DNA of 64,000 bases from SZUA-265 sp965651905 (GTDB lineage Bacteria; Myxococcota_A; Polyangia; Polyangiales; Polyangiaceae), in NCBI GenBank assembly GCA_965651905.1, contig CBFGUG010000012.1, forward strand, positions 1-64,000, given 5' to 3'. Shown here in pieces: positions 41,786 to 49,535 of the stretch (position 1 is the stretch's first letter; every line of letters begins with the position of its first letter). Made by a program: the position numbers and the translations under genes. The notes below the pieces were generated by a model. It did not search any database. It had not been told where the DNA came from and was given only the letters and a program-made list of their open reading frames with translations.

Positions 41786-43339
41786 TCAGAACAGGATGAA
41801 CGGCACTTCGCGCCGCGGTCCGGTCAAGCCCTCGTAGATGGCGTCGATACTGACAGCAAGTGCAGCGCTGAAGGTAGCGCTGGGCGTGTAGAAGAAGTTC
41901 GGAGTTTCACTGTCGAGATCGGCGTTGTTGGAGTAACCCATCGACACACCGAGTTCGGTGATCGGAAATAGCGTCAGCCCCGCACTCCAGCCAGCGCTGG
42001 GTCGCGTGCGCCTGCCGCTCGAGCCGACTTCGAAGTCACCTGTAGACAGCTCGATGGTGGTGTCACCGTTGTCGGCTAGCTGCGCCGTCGTGTAGTTGGC
42101 ACCAACTGCGAAGTTGAACGGTATCGACAGCACCTCATCTCCGATCATCGCAAACCCGCTGAAGCGAAACGTGTGGGGCGCGACGCGTGCACCCGACAGC
42201 ACGTCGGTACTCGATGCGGAGCGCTGGGGATCGCGCCGTGTGGTCGACTGGCGGGGAATGTCCGCGACGTCGTCGGAAACGCCGACGTTCGCCTCGGTGA
42301 ACTGCGCGTCGTAACGCGCGCCCGCACCAACCAAGATACTGTCCAAGAACGACGCCCCTTTACCCGCCAGCGGCAGCGACTGCAGCAGCATGAGCCGAGG
42401 AGAGAGCGTGACGATATCCCCTTGCCCGCGCGTGTACTTGGACGTCGGAATGATGGCGGTGAAGTTGCCGAGTGCCGACGTGCCGAAAAGGCTTCCTTCT
42501 TCTCTGTAGAGCGGGACGATGGCCACGGTCGTGAGCGGCAAGTCTCTGACGACGGGTTCGCTCTTGGTGGTGGTCGTGCCACTGTCCGTCAACTCTACGT
42601 CGAGCCCCGGCGTGACCGCGACGCGCCAGCGCAGCTCGGCCTCGTCGACGACATAGTAGTTTAGCGTTAACGAGTAACCCTGAGTGTACGACTGGTGACT
42701 GGTGCTCTGGTAGTCGCTGCCCACACCAACCGCACTGGTAGTGACGTCATGACTCCAAACGAATGCCGTGCCCCGCCAGCGAACTCGCGCTTTGACCTTC
42801 TCAGCGTTCCCGCTTTCGTTCACTTGGTCGACGGTGGGTTCGGATGAACTGGGGGCGGCCCAAGACCAGCTGGGCGTGGGTGACGCCTCGGTGGTTTCTG
42901 CAGTCCCAGGTGCCAAGGGCGTGGGTGCCACGGAACCTTCAGCAGTAGAAGCAGCGGGCGAAGGCGCCGTCACCGATTCTGCAGGGACTGGGTTGACGGG
43001 GGGCGGCGGGGCTACGCCTGCAGGCTCAGCTTCACCAGGTGGCGGCGCTGGGGCCACTGCAGGCGGCGGCTCGGGCGCGGCCTGGTCGGGCGGCTGTGAA
43101 TCGGGCGCCTCTGGATCGGACACCTCTGGATTGGGCGGTTGGCTACTCTCGCCGCCGGGCTGCGCTTGGTCGGGCGCCGAACCCGATGGGGCTTCGGAAC
43201 CCGGGCGACTGGGTACATCGTCGGGGTTTGGGGTTTCCGACGGCTCATCGGTCGGCGCCTGAGCGGACGCGACGCTAGGCGTCACCAGTGCGAGGGCGAG
43301 TGCTGCGCCAACACCACGAACACAGGAGAAACGCCGCAT
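41786..43339 (-). CDS. Secreted outer-membrane protein with Pro/Ala-rich linker
   Basis: About 517 aa from ATG 43339, chosen because it starts the signal peptide (MRRFSCVRGVGAALALALVT, cleavage near ASA-QA); the frame is open to 43540. Residues ~30-170 are Pro/Ser/Glu/Ala-rich, followed by a strand-rich C-terminal region of ~340 residues with alternating aromatics (SYTQGYSLTLNYYVVDEAEL; FRFSGFAMIGDEVLSIPFNF), consistent with a beta-barrel. The last residue is Phe (VPFILF), the usual recognition signal for barrel assembly. Specific function unknown. Confidence 0.75.
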   Translation of the reverse strand: MRRFSCVRGVGAALALALVTPSVASAQAPTDEPSETPNPDDVPSRPGSEAPSGSAPDQAQPGGESSQPPNPEVSDPEAPDSQPPDQAAPEPPPAVAPAPPPGEAEPAGVAPPPPVNPVPAESVTAPSPAASTAEGSVAPTPLAPGTAETTEASPTPSWSWAAPSSSEPTVDQVNESGNAEKVKARVRWRGTAFVWSHDVTTSAVGVGSDYQSTSHQSYTQGYSLTLNYYVVDEAELRWRVAVTPGLDVELTDSGTTTTKSEPVVRDLPLTTVAIVPLYREEGSLFGTSALGNFTAIIPTSKYTRGQGDIVTLSPRLMLLQSLPLAGKGASFLDSILVGAGARYDAQFTEANVGVSDDVADIPRQSTTRRDPQRSASSTDVLSGARVAPHTFRFSGFAMIGDEVLSIPFNFAVGANYTTAQLADNGDTTIELSTGDFEVGSSGRRTRPSAGWSAGLTLFPITELGVSMGYSNNADLDSETPNFFYTPSATFSAALAVSIDAIYEGLTGPRREVPFILF

Positions 43340-43660
43340 CTTGCGTACGGTGCCACACCCTGAGACGGCCTGTAGAGAGGCACGCACCTCGCGGGGGCTC
43401 GGGTGTGATGGTTTGTCGAGACTGGCTGCGGGCTGACCGGAATAGGGCTGAGCTGGTGGAATTCGGTAGGTAAACCCGTGTGCAGCACCGACTTGGGTCA
43501 TATGGATCGAATTCCGAAATGTTTCGAAACTTAGAAACAAAGACGCAACTCCTGGGCAATCCCTCGCTGGCTACCACCCCGTGCAACACAGAGAACCAGG
43601 GCACTTGCCCTTTCGAGCCGGAAATTCGGTTGCCGGTCCATCGAAGAAGGAGTCAACCAG
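43340..43660. other. Divergent promoter region of two outer-membrane protein genes
   Basis: About 320 bp. It contains the perfect palindrome GTTTCGAAAC (43521-43530), with a nearby partial repeat TTAGAAAC, and an AAGAAGGAG ribosome site before 43661. A regulator site is plausible but unassigned. Confidence 0.35.
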
Positions 43661-45106
43661 ATGAAGCTTAGCAATCAGAGCCGAGTGCCGGCGTTCACCG
43701 CACTCTCGGTGGGTACCATCGCATTCTTGACTGCCAGCCTGGCAGCGGCCCAGACCGCACCCCCGGCCGCGCAACCCGCGCAGCCAGCACCAACGGCGGC
43801 CCCACCGCCCGCGCAACCCGCGCCTGCACCAGCTCCCGCTGAAGCGGCCCCCCCGCCACCAGCCCAACCCGCCCCCGCCGCCGAGCCCGCCCCGGCAGCT
43901 TCCGCAGAAGCAGAAGGATCTGCATCGTTCGGCATGGGCGCCGACACGTCGGTGGAGGCTGAGGCCACCCCCGCAGAAACAGAGCCCGCACCCGCAGCAA
44001 TGCCGATCGAGGAAGAAGCTCCCGTCGAGCAGGCAGCCGCAGAAGAAGTGGCAGAAGAGGAAGCGGGACCGGCAGGCACCCCCTCACTGTTCGTGTTTGC
44101 GGACGCTTGGGCTGGCTTTCAGACGGCCAAGTCAGGAACGCCGGGCGGCGGCGGCGGCGTATACGCCAACAACGGCCCAACTGGAACCGCCGAGAGCGGG
44201 TTCGGACTCAACTGGCTCGGCGCTGACCTCGGTTACGACGGCGGCGAGTGGGGTATGACAGGCAGCCTACGCTTCGGTGACGCGGTCGCGACCTACGGCA
44301 CGGGCACACTGGGTCCGATCACGAACGCGTACGCCACGTGGCGGCCAGCGGAGGGGCTCTCCCTCGACTTGGGTACTTTCGGAACCATCTACGGCGCGGA
44401 GGTAGCCGAGAGCTGGAACAACCTGAACTACACCCGCGGCGAGCTCTACTTCAACATGCAGCCCTTCTGGCACACGGGTCTGCGTGCGGAGTACGCCATG
44501 GATCAACTCGTGTTCCGAGCCTTGCTCGTCAACGCCCCGAACACGTCCAACCTCGGTGGCGACGCGATGAACGCAGGCGCGCAGGTCGGCTACGACAACG
44601 GAACGTTCGGCTTGGTTGCTGGTTTGCTCCAGTCTCTCGCGCCTGAGACGACCGCCGCCAACTCGGCATTCATCGACACGTTCGTCGACGTGGTACTGAC
44701 GGTCAACGCTGGTGACTTCAGCTTGGTCGGCAACTTCGACTTCAACGCGGGCAGTGAAGACGGCATCGCGGGGTTCTGGGGAGCTAGCTTGGCGGCTGGC
44801 TACGCCCTCACGCCACAGTTCGGCCTCGCCGTACGCGGCGAGTATCTCGCGACCTCCGACGAGTTCCTCTTCGATGACGAAGATGGAGATCCAGACACGG
44901 GATTCGACACCGACCAAAGCCTGATCACAGGAACGCTAACCTTCGACGTCAAGCCCATCGAAGGGGTCGACAACTTCGTCATCCGCTGGGACAACCGCAT
45001 CGAAATGGCGAGCGAAGAAGTGTACGCGAACGCAGACGCCGACGAGGCCCAAGACACTTGGTTCTCGAGCACGGTGGGCGTAGTCGCGTACGCCGACTTG
45101 CTCTGA
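43661..45106 (+). CDS. OmpL-like beta-barrel porin (BBP2 family) with Ala/Pro linker
   Basis: 481 aa with AAGGAG upstream of the ATG. Signal peptide ends ASLAAAQT. A ~110-residue Pro/Ala/Glu linker precedes a barrel domain (about 140-481) with the BBP2 pattern: FVFADAWAGFQ at the start, NAYATWRPAEGLSLDLGTFG, YTRGELYFNMQPFWHTGLRA, and repeated strand pairs such as YALTPQFGLAVRGEYLATSD. It ends VGVVAYADLL. Probably a general or solute porin. A strong terminator hairpin follows at 45178. Confidence 0.85.
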   Translation: MKLSNQSRVPAFTALSVGTIAFLTASLAAAQTAPPAAQPAQPAPTAAPPPAQPAPAPAPAEAAPPPPAQPAPAAEPAPAASAEAEGSASFGMGADTSVEAEATPAETEPAPAAMPIEEEAPVEQAAAEEVAEEEAGPAGTPSLFVFADAWAGFQTAKSGTPGGGGGVYANNGPTGTAESGFGLNWLGADLGYDGGEWGMTGSLRFGDAVATYGTGTLGPITNAYATWRPAEGLSLDLGTFGTIYGAEVAESWNNLNYTRGELYFNMQPFWHTGLRAEYAMDQLVFRALLVNAPNTSNLGGDAMNAGAQVGYDNGTFGLVAGLLQSLAPETTAANSAFIDTFVDVVLTVNAGDFSLVGNFDFNAGSEDGIAGFWGASLAAGYALTPQFGLAVRGEYLATSDEFLFDDEDGDPDTGFDTDQSLITGTLTFDVKPIEGVDNFVIRWDNRIEMASEEVYANADADEAQDTWFSSTVGVVAYADLL

Positions 45107-45177
45107 AGCTTGGCCGGGAAGCGCCAGAGCTGACGCCTACTCTCCCTCGGGCGCGCTTTGGGTGACCCGCCTCATTT

Positions 45178-45217
45178 GAAAGGGACCGATCTCCCGGGAT
45201 CGGTCCCTTTCTCTATT
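45178..45217 (+). terminator. Rho-independent-type terminator
   Basis: A perfect 14-bp stem (GAAAGGGACCGATC at 45178-45191 with its complement at 45198-45211), a 6-nt loop TCCCGG and a following T-rich TCTATTTT. It ends the porin transcript. Confidence 0.85.
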
Positions 45218-45401
45218 TTCCGGATGTAGCTCGCGCCGTCGGTGACGATACGAACACTTGACGCGCGAGGGGTCGGAACACCATCTGGAGGGTCATATCG
45301 AGGCCCACCCCGGGTTGGTCGACCCGACGACGCTTGACACTCATTTGCAGCGCCGATATTTGCGACCGACCCCATCGACGATCGAGTGAGAGAAGAAAGC
45401 C

Positions 45402-45890
45402 ATGAACCAACCTGTCGCCCAGACCGCCGAAACCCAAGCAGCCATCACTCCCGAGCAAGCGATAGCGATGCTCCGAGAGGGCAACCGCCGATTCTTGGAC
45501 CGCGCCCCCAGCGAGCGCCGTCTCGATGCGCAGGTAAAAGCGACCGCCGCGGGACAGCACCCGTTCGCGGTAGTGCTCGGCTGCATCGACTCACGCGTAC
45601 CCGTGGAAACCGTGTTCGACCAAGGCATCGGCGACATTTTCACGGCGCGAGTCGCGGGCAACATCGTCAATCCCGACTTGCTCGGAAGCATGGAGTTTGC
45701 GTGCAAGCTCGCAGGCTCCAAAGCCATCTTGGTGCTGGGGCACACCTCGTGCGGCGCGGTCAAAGGAGCAATCGCCCAGGCGCGTCTCGGCAATCTCACG
45801 GAACGACGTGCTGCTGGCCTTGGCCGAGCTGAGCAGCTGCGCGCCAACTCCGCGGTTTTGCGCCTCGGGATCGACGTAAAGGTGATGTAG
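45402..45890 (+). pseudogene. Beta-carbonic anhydrase, C-terminally truncated
   Basis: The frame gives 162 aa, of which ~130 match a beta-class carbonic anhydrase: AVVLGCIDSRVPVETVFDQG (zinc Cys and Asp), FTARVAGNIVNPDLLGSMEF and ILVLGHTSCGAVKGAI (zinc His and Cys). All zinc ligands are present, but the normal C-terminal ~80 residues are missing: after about 45795 the frame reads antisense to a GNAT gene (ARLGNLTERRAAGLGRAEQL onward). The likely cause is a deletion joining two convergent genes. CO2 hydration activity is doubtful without the C-terminal helices. Confidence 0.75.
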
Positions 45891-46118
45891 CCACCCCTCG
45901 CCGAAAATCGCAAAGCCGACGAGTGTGGCGTTCTGCCAGCCGAGCAGCGAGTCGTGTTCACGCAGTTGCTGGCGGAAGTAGGTCTGTTCGTCTTCCGCCG
46001 TGTGCAACGTCGGCAGGTACGCCATCTGAGCTCGCGCGCGGCGAAACAACCCCGCGACCTTGGGCGCGTCGCCGACGACGCCACGCCTGAGCTCGAGCGT
46101 CGTCGGGCTGCCCGCCAT
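45591..46118 (-). pseudogene. GNAT acetyltransferase, C-terminally truncated
   Basis: Reads as GNAT through motif A (WLHHLYVDPEAQNRGVGAQL), then after LLSSAKASS near 45800 the frame becomes antisense of carbonic anhydrase. About 40-45 residues that normally complete the fold (motif B) are lost. The start at 46118 lies 4 bp after the dapB stop, so the gene was probably the third of a dapA-dapB-GNAT operon. Confidence 0.7.
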
Positions 46119-46121
46119 GGC

Positions 46122-46913
46122 TCAGCCCGCGTTGATCACGTCGGAGATGGAGTACATACCCGGGCCACGTCCCGCCAGCCAGCGGGCGGCGCGAAGTGCC
46201 CCGTGAGCGAACAGGTCGCGGTTGGTCGCGCGATGGCTGAGTTCGATGCGTTCACCTGGGCCCATGAGGTAGACGGTGTGATCGCCGATCACGTCGCCTC
46301 CGCGGATACCGAATACCCCTACTTCTTGGTCGCTGCGTGCGCCCACTTGCCCGGCGCGTTCGTACAGGGCTTTCTGCTCGGGTCGCGCGTCGTTTACCGC
46401 CGTCATCAGGCGCTTGGCGGTTCCGCTGGGGCAATCGACTTTGTTGCGGTGGTGGATCTCGACGATCTCCGCGTCGAAACCGGGACCGAGTTTCTTCAAC
46501 GCCTCGGTGACCAGCTCGGCCAACACCTGGATGCCCAGGCTCATGTTTTGGGCCCACAGCACTCCGATGTCGCTGGATGCAGCCTTCAGCGCGGCGTGTT
46601 CGGCCTCACCGAGCCCGGTCGTGCCCATCACCACGGGAACACCCGCGGCGCGCGCGGACTTGAGGAAGCCGCAGACGGCAGGTGCGAGGGAAAAGTCGAT
46701 CACGACGTCGGCCCCGAGCAAACCCGCCGCAGCGTCGGGCCCGACGGCAACGCCGAGTGTACCGACCCCCGCGAGTTCACCAATGTCACGCCCCTGAGCA
46801 GGATCGTCGGGGTGAGAAATCGCACCGACGATCTGGATGTCGCCTGCCTCGACGGCGAGCCGCGCGATGGTGCGGCCCATCTTGCCGCCCGCGCCGTGTA
46901 ACGCCAGTTTCAT
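46122..46913 (-). CDS. dapB: 4-hydroxy-tetrahydrodipicolinate reductase DapB
   Basis: 263 aa. Second step of the diaminopimelate/lysine branch, NAD(P)H-dependent. Seen: the nucleotide-binding start MKLALHGAGGKMGRTIARLA, the DVVIDFSLAP and GVPVVMGTTGL motifs, the catalytic/substrate motif EIVEIHHRNKVDCPSGTAKR, and the C-terminal SHRATNRDLFAHGALRAARW. The start overlaps the dapA stop by 4 bp. Supplies diaminopimelate for peptidoglycan, consistent with the DNPR-type MurE-like gene at 20433. Confidence 0.97.
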   Translation of the reverse strand: MKLALHGAGGKMGRTIARLAVEAGDIQIVGAISHPDDPAQGRDIGELAGVGTLGVAVGPDAAAGLLGADVVIDFSLAPAVCGFLKSARAAGVPVVMGTTGLGEAEHAALKAASSDIGVLWAQNMSLGIQVLAELVTEALKKLGPGFDAEIVEIHHRNKVDCPSGTAKRLMTAVNDARPEQKALYERAGQVGARSDQEVGVFGIRGGDVIGDHTVYLMGPGERIELSHRATNRDLFAHGALRAARWLAGRGPGMYSISDVINAG

Positions 46914-47803
46914 CGGCCTTCGTACTCCTTGATGGCGGTGAGCACATGCTCGCGCTCTTTTGCGGTGGCGCGCACCAACGGCAAGCGCACGGCGTCGCCC
47001 ATCACGCCACGTTCACTCAAGACCAACTTGGCGGGCGTCGGGTTGGGCACGTGAAACATCGCCGCGTGCACGGGGAGCAGACGTTCGTGCGCCGCGCGGG
47101 CTTCCGACCACTCGCCGCGCAGTGCGAGCGCCACGACTTCCGCAACCTGCGCTGGAAACACGTTCGAGGTCACACTGATGACGCCTCGGGCGCCCGCGCT
47201 GATCAGGGGTAGCGTGAGCGCGTCGTCGCCGCTGAGCACACTGAGCCGTCCGCCCAAGCGTCGCATCAGTGACTGGCAGTGGTGTACGTTGTTGGTAGCG
47301 TCCTTGAGCGCCACGACGTTGGGACACGCATCGACGATCTTGCAGATGGTTTCGACCGAAAACCCCACCGACGTGCGACCCGGCACGTTGTAGAGCACGA
47401 TCGGACCGCGTGCGGCGGCGGCGATCGCCTTGACGTGTTCGAACAATCCCGTCTGTGAGGGCTTGCTGTAATACGGCGCAACGATCATGGCCGCGTCGGC
47501 GCCCGCTTCGAACGCTGCTTTGGTGCGCTCGATACTGGTGCGCGTGCAATTGCTGCCCGTGCCCGCGATGACGCTGCCGCGGCCGCGGCAGAGTTCCGCC
47601 GTCTTGCGAATGACCTGCTGCTGCTCCTGGGGCGTGAGAGTGGGCGCCTCGCCCGTGGTGCCGCAAGGCACGAGCCCCGTGATCTTGGCGTCCAGCTGCG
47701 CGGCGACGAGTCGCTCGAACGCCTGCCAATCGACGGAATTTGCGTCGGGATCAAACGGTGTGACCAACGCGGTGAAGGCGCCTTCGGCGGCGAACTCGGA
47801 CAT
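46910..47803 (-). CDS. dapA: 4-hydroxy-tetrahydrodipicolinate synthase DapA
   Basis: 297 aa from ATG 47803; an ATG at 47815 is in frame and is closer to an AGAGGG ribosome site. Class I aldolase fold: FTALVTPFD start, GTTGEAPTL (pyruvate-binding Thr-Thr), IVLYNVPGRTSVGFS (catalytic Tyr) and VVALKDATNN with the Schiff-base lysine. Condenses pyruvate with aspartate semialdehyde. Forms an operon with dapB (4-bp overlap). Divergent from the kinase gene at 48037. Confidence 0.97.
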   Translation of the reverse strand: MSEFAAEGAFTALVTPFDPDANSVDWQAFERLVAAQLDAKITGLVPCGTTGEAPTLTPQEQQQVIRKTAELCRGRGSVIAGTGSNCTRTSIERTKAAFEAGADAAMIVAPYYSKPSQTGLFEHVKAIAAAARGPIVLYNVPGRTSVGFSVETICKIVDACPNVVALKDATNNVHHCQSLMRRLGGRLSVLSGDDALTLPLISAGARGVISVTSNVFPAQVAEVVALALRGEWSEARAAHERLLPVHAAMFHVPNPTPAKLVLSERGVMGDAVRLPLVRATAKEREHVLTAIKEYEGR

Positions 47804-48036
47804 CGCGCCGCACATTTCCCTCTTTCGCGTTCAGAACGCAAGAGCTCTTGCGCTTGCCGCGCGCAGTGCGCTCGAAGGCAGAAAACCAGCGGTTTCAGCG
47901 CGTTGTCGACGGCTTTCCCAGAAAGGAACGCCGCGCGGGGCGCACGGGGGACGGGTTGACCGCCACCCGACCCGACGGGTATGGGGCTGATGGCCGTGCG
48001 CGCCACCCTGGCGTGCACCACAACCATGGAGACTGA

Positions 48037-49026
48037 ATGAAAGCCGCAAAGCACGACGTGACGGGCCTGGGTAACGCCATCGTGGACGTCCTATCCCAAG
48101 TGGAAGACCCTTTTCTCGCCCGCCATCAGCTGGCCAAGGGCACCATGACCCTGATCGATCGCGCGCAGGCCGACAGCCTCTACTCCGAAGTGCAAAATGG
48201 CGTCGAGCAAAGCGGCGGCTCCGCCGCCAACACCATGGCGGGCATCGCCTCACTAGGCGGAAACGGCGCGTACATCGGCAAGGTCGGCAGCGATGCCCTG
48301 GGTCGAGCGTTCACGGCCGACATGCGCAAGGTCGGCACCCACTTCGAGACTCACGCGCTCGAAGACGGCGACCCGACTGCACGCTGTTTGGTCTGGGTTA
48401 CCCCTGACGCGCAACGCACCATGGCCACGTACCTCGGCGCTTGCACCGAGCTCGGCCCCGAAGACGTCGAGCTCGAAGTCGTGGCTGACAGCAAGATCAC
48501 GTACCTGGAAGGCTACTTGTGGGACAAGCCCCGAGCGAAGGAAGCCGTGTTGTGTGCTGCCAAGGCGGCACACGAGAGCGGCCACAAGGTGGCGCTGACA
48601 CTGTCCGACGCGTTCTGCGTCGACCGACATCGCGACGAGTTTCGCGCGCTGCTCAAAGATCACATCGACATCCTGTTCGCCAACGAAGCTGAGATTCAAT
48701 CACTGTTCCAGGGAGCGTCCTTCGAGGAAGCGGTCGATGCGGTTCGAGATCAGTGTGAGATTGCGGCACTGACGCGCTCCGCAAAAGGTTCTGTGATCGT
48801 CGAGGGCAAGCGCGTCTCCGAGATCCCCGCCGCGCCGATTGCGAAGGTCGTCGACACCACGGGCGCAGGTGACTTGTACGCAGCGGGTTTTCTCTACGGG
48901 CTCAGTCGCGGGCGTCCGACCCCCGATTGTGGTGAGTTGGGTTCGCTGTGCGCCGCGGAGATCATCTCACACTTCGGTGCGCGCCCCGAATCACCCCTGC
49001 GCGACTGGATCGCTCAGCGACGCTGA
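48037..49026 (+). CDS. PfkB-family kinase, adenosine-kinase-like
   Basis: 329 aa. The PfkB signatures are present: GGSAANTMAGIASLGGNGAY with GKVGSDALG near residue 60-90, and the C-terminal VDTTGAGDLYAAGFLYGL (anion-hole GAGD, catalytic Asp). The N-terminus VTGLGNAIVDVLSQVEDPFL and the region TYLEGYLWDKP match bacterial adenosine kinase/2-dehydro-3-deoxygluconokinase-like proteins. Substrate (adenosine or a sugar) is not certain. No operon partner. Confidence 0.88.
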   Translation: MKAAKHDVTGLGNAIVDVLSQVEDPFLARHQLAKGTMTLIDRAQADSLYSEVQNGVEQSGGSAANTMAGIASLGGNGAYIGKVGSDALGRAFTADMRKVGTHFETHALEDGDPTARCLVWVTPDAQRTMATYLGACTELGPEDVELEVVADSKITYLEGYLWDKPRAKEAVLCAAKAAHESGHKVALTLSDAFCVDRHRDEFRALLKDHIDILFANEAEIQSLFQGASFEEAVDAVRDQCEIAALTRSAKGSVIVEGKRVSEIPAAPIAKVVDTTGAGDLYAAGFLYGLSRGRPTPDCGELGSLCAAEIISHFGARPESPLRDWIAQRR

Positions 49027-49100
49027 GTCGCGGCCCAACCAAAACACGGACCACACCTCCAACGATCTGCGCTGCTCGCCGCGCGATCGCGCAACAAGCC

Positions 49101-49535
49101 TCAATGTAGGGTCTTTGGGCGCGATCGCTTGGCACCCTTGCCCGCCGAGCGGACCGCGTCTGCGAGTTGGCTGTGGAGGTTGCGTTTCTCGATCACGGCG
49201 GTCGCGTTGGCGTCTGCAGCCAGCTCGTCGAGCTCTTCACCCGAAACCCCGGTTACCAGCACCACGCCCACGTGTTTCAGTCGTGGATTCTTGCGCACGA
49301 GAGCGGCCAACTTGTCCCCGCGCAGTGAAGGCATCATCACGTCGATCACCACCACGTCTACCTTGTTGGACAGGATCCGCTTCGTCGCCCCGATTGGTGA
49401 AGGTAACCCTGCAACGCCATGTCCCTCACTTCGAAGTAGCTCGATCATCGACTCGCGCGCCACGTCGTCGTCATCGATCACGAGGATCTGAAGTGCCGAA
49501 GGATCGACGGCATTGAACAACAATGAACCCATCAT
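49101..49535 (-). CDS. Stand-alone receiver-domain response regulator
   Basis: 144 aa, receiver domain only: QILVIDDDDVARESMIELLR, the phospho-acceptor region VVVIDVMMPSLRGD (Asp in VIDVMMP), then VGVVLVTGVSGEEL (conserved Thr) and ATAVIEKRN (Lys). No output domain. It overlaps the end of the hybrid kinase gene by one base, so it is cotranscribed and most likely receives the phosphate from that kinase's Hpt domain. Confidence 0.92.
   Translation of the reverse strand: MMGSLLFNAVDPSALQILVIDDDDVARESMIELLRSEGHGVAGLPSPIGATKRILSNKVDVVVIDVMMPSLRGDKLAALVRKNPRLKHVGVVLVTGVSGEELDELAADANATAVIEKRNLHSQLADAVRSAGKGAKRSRPKTLH

Noticed and set aside
49081..49092. GCGCGATCGCGC palindrome between adenosine-kinase-like and response-regulator genes
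   Set aside because: GATC-centred GC palindromes are expected by chance in this composition; a single copy with no positional logic.
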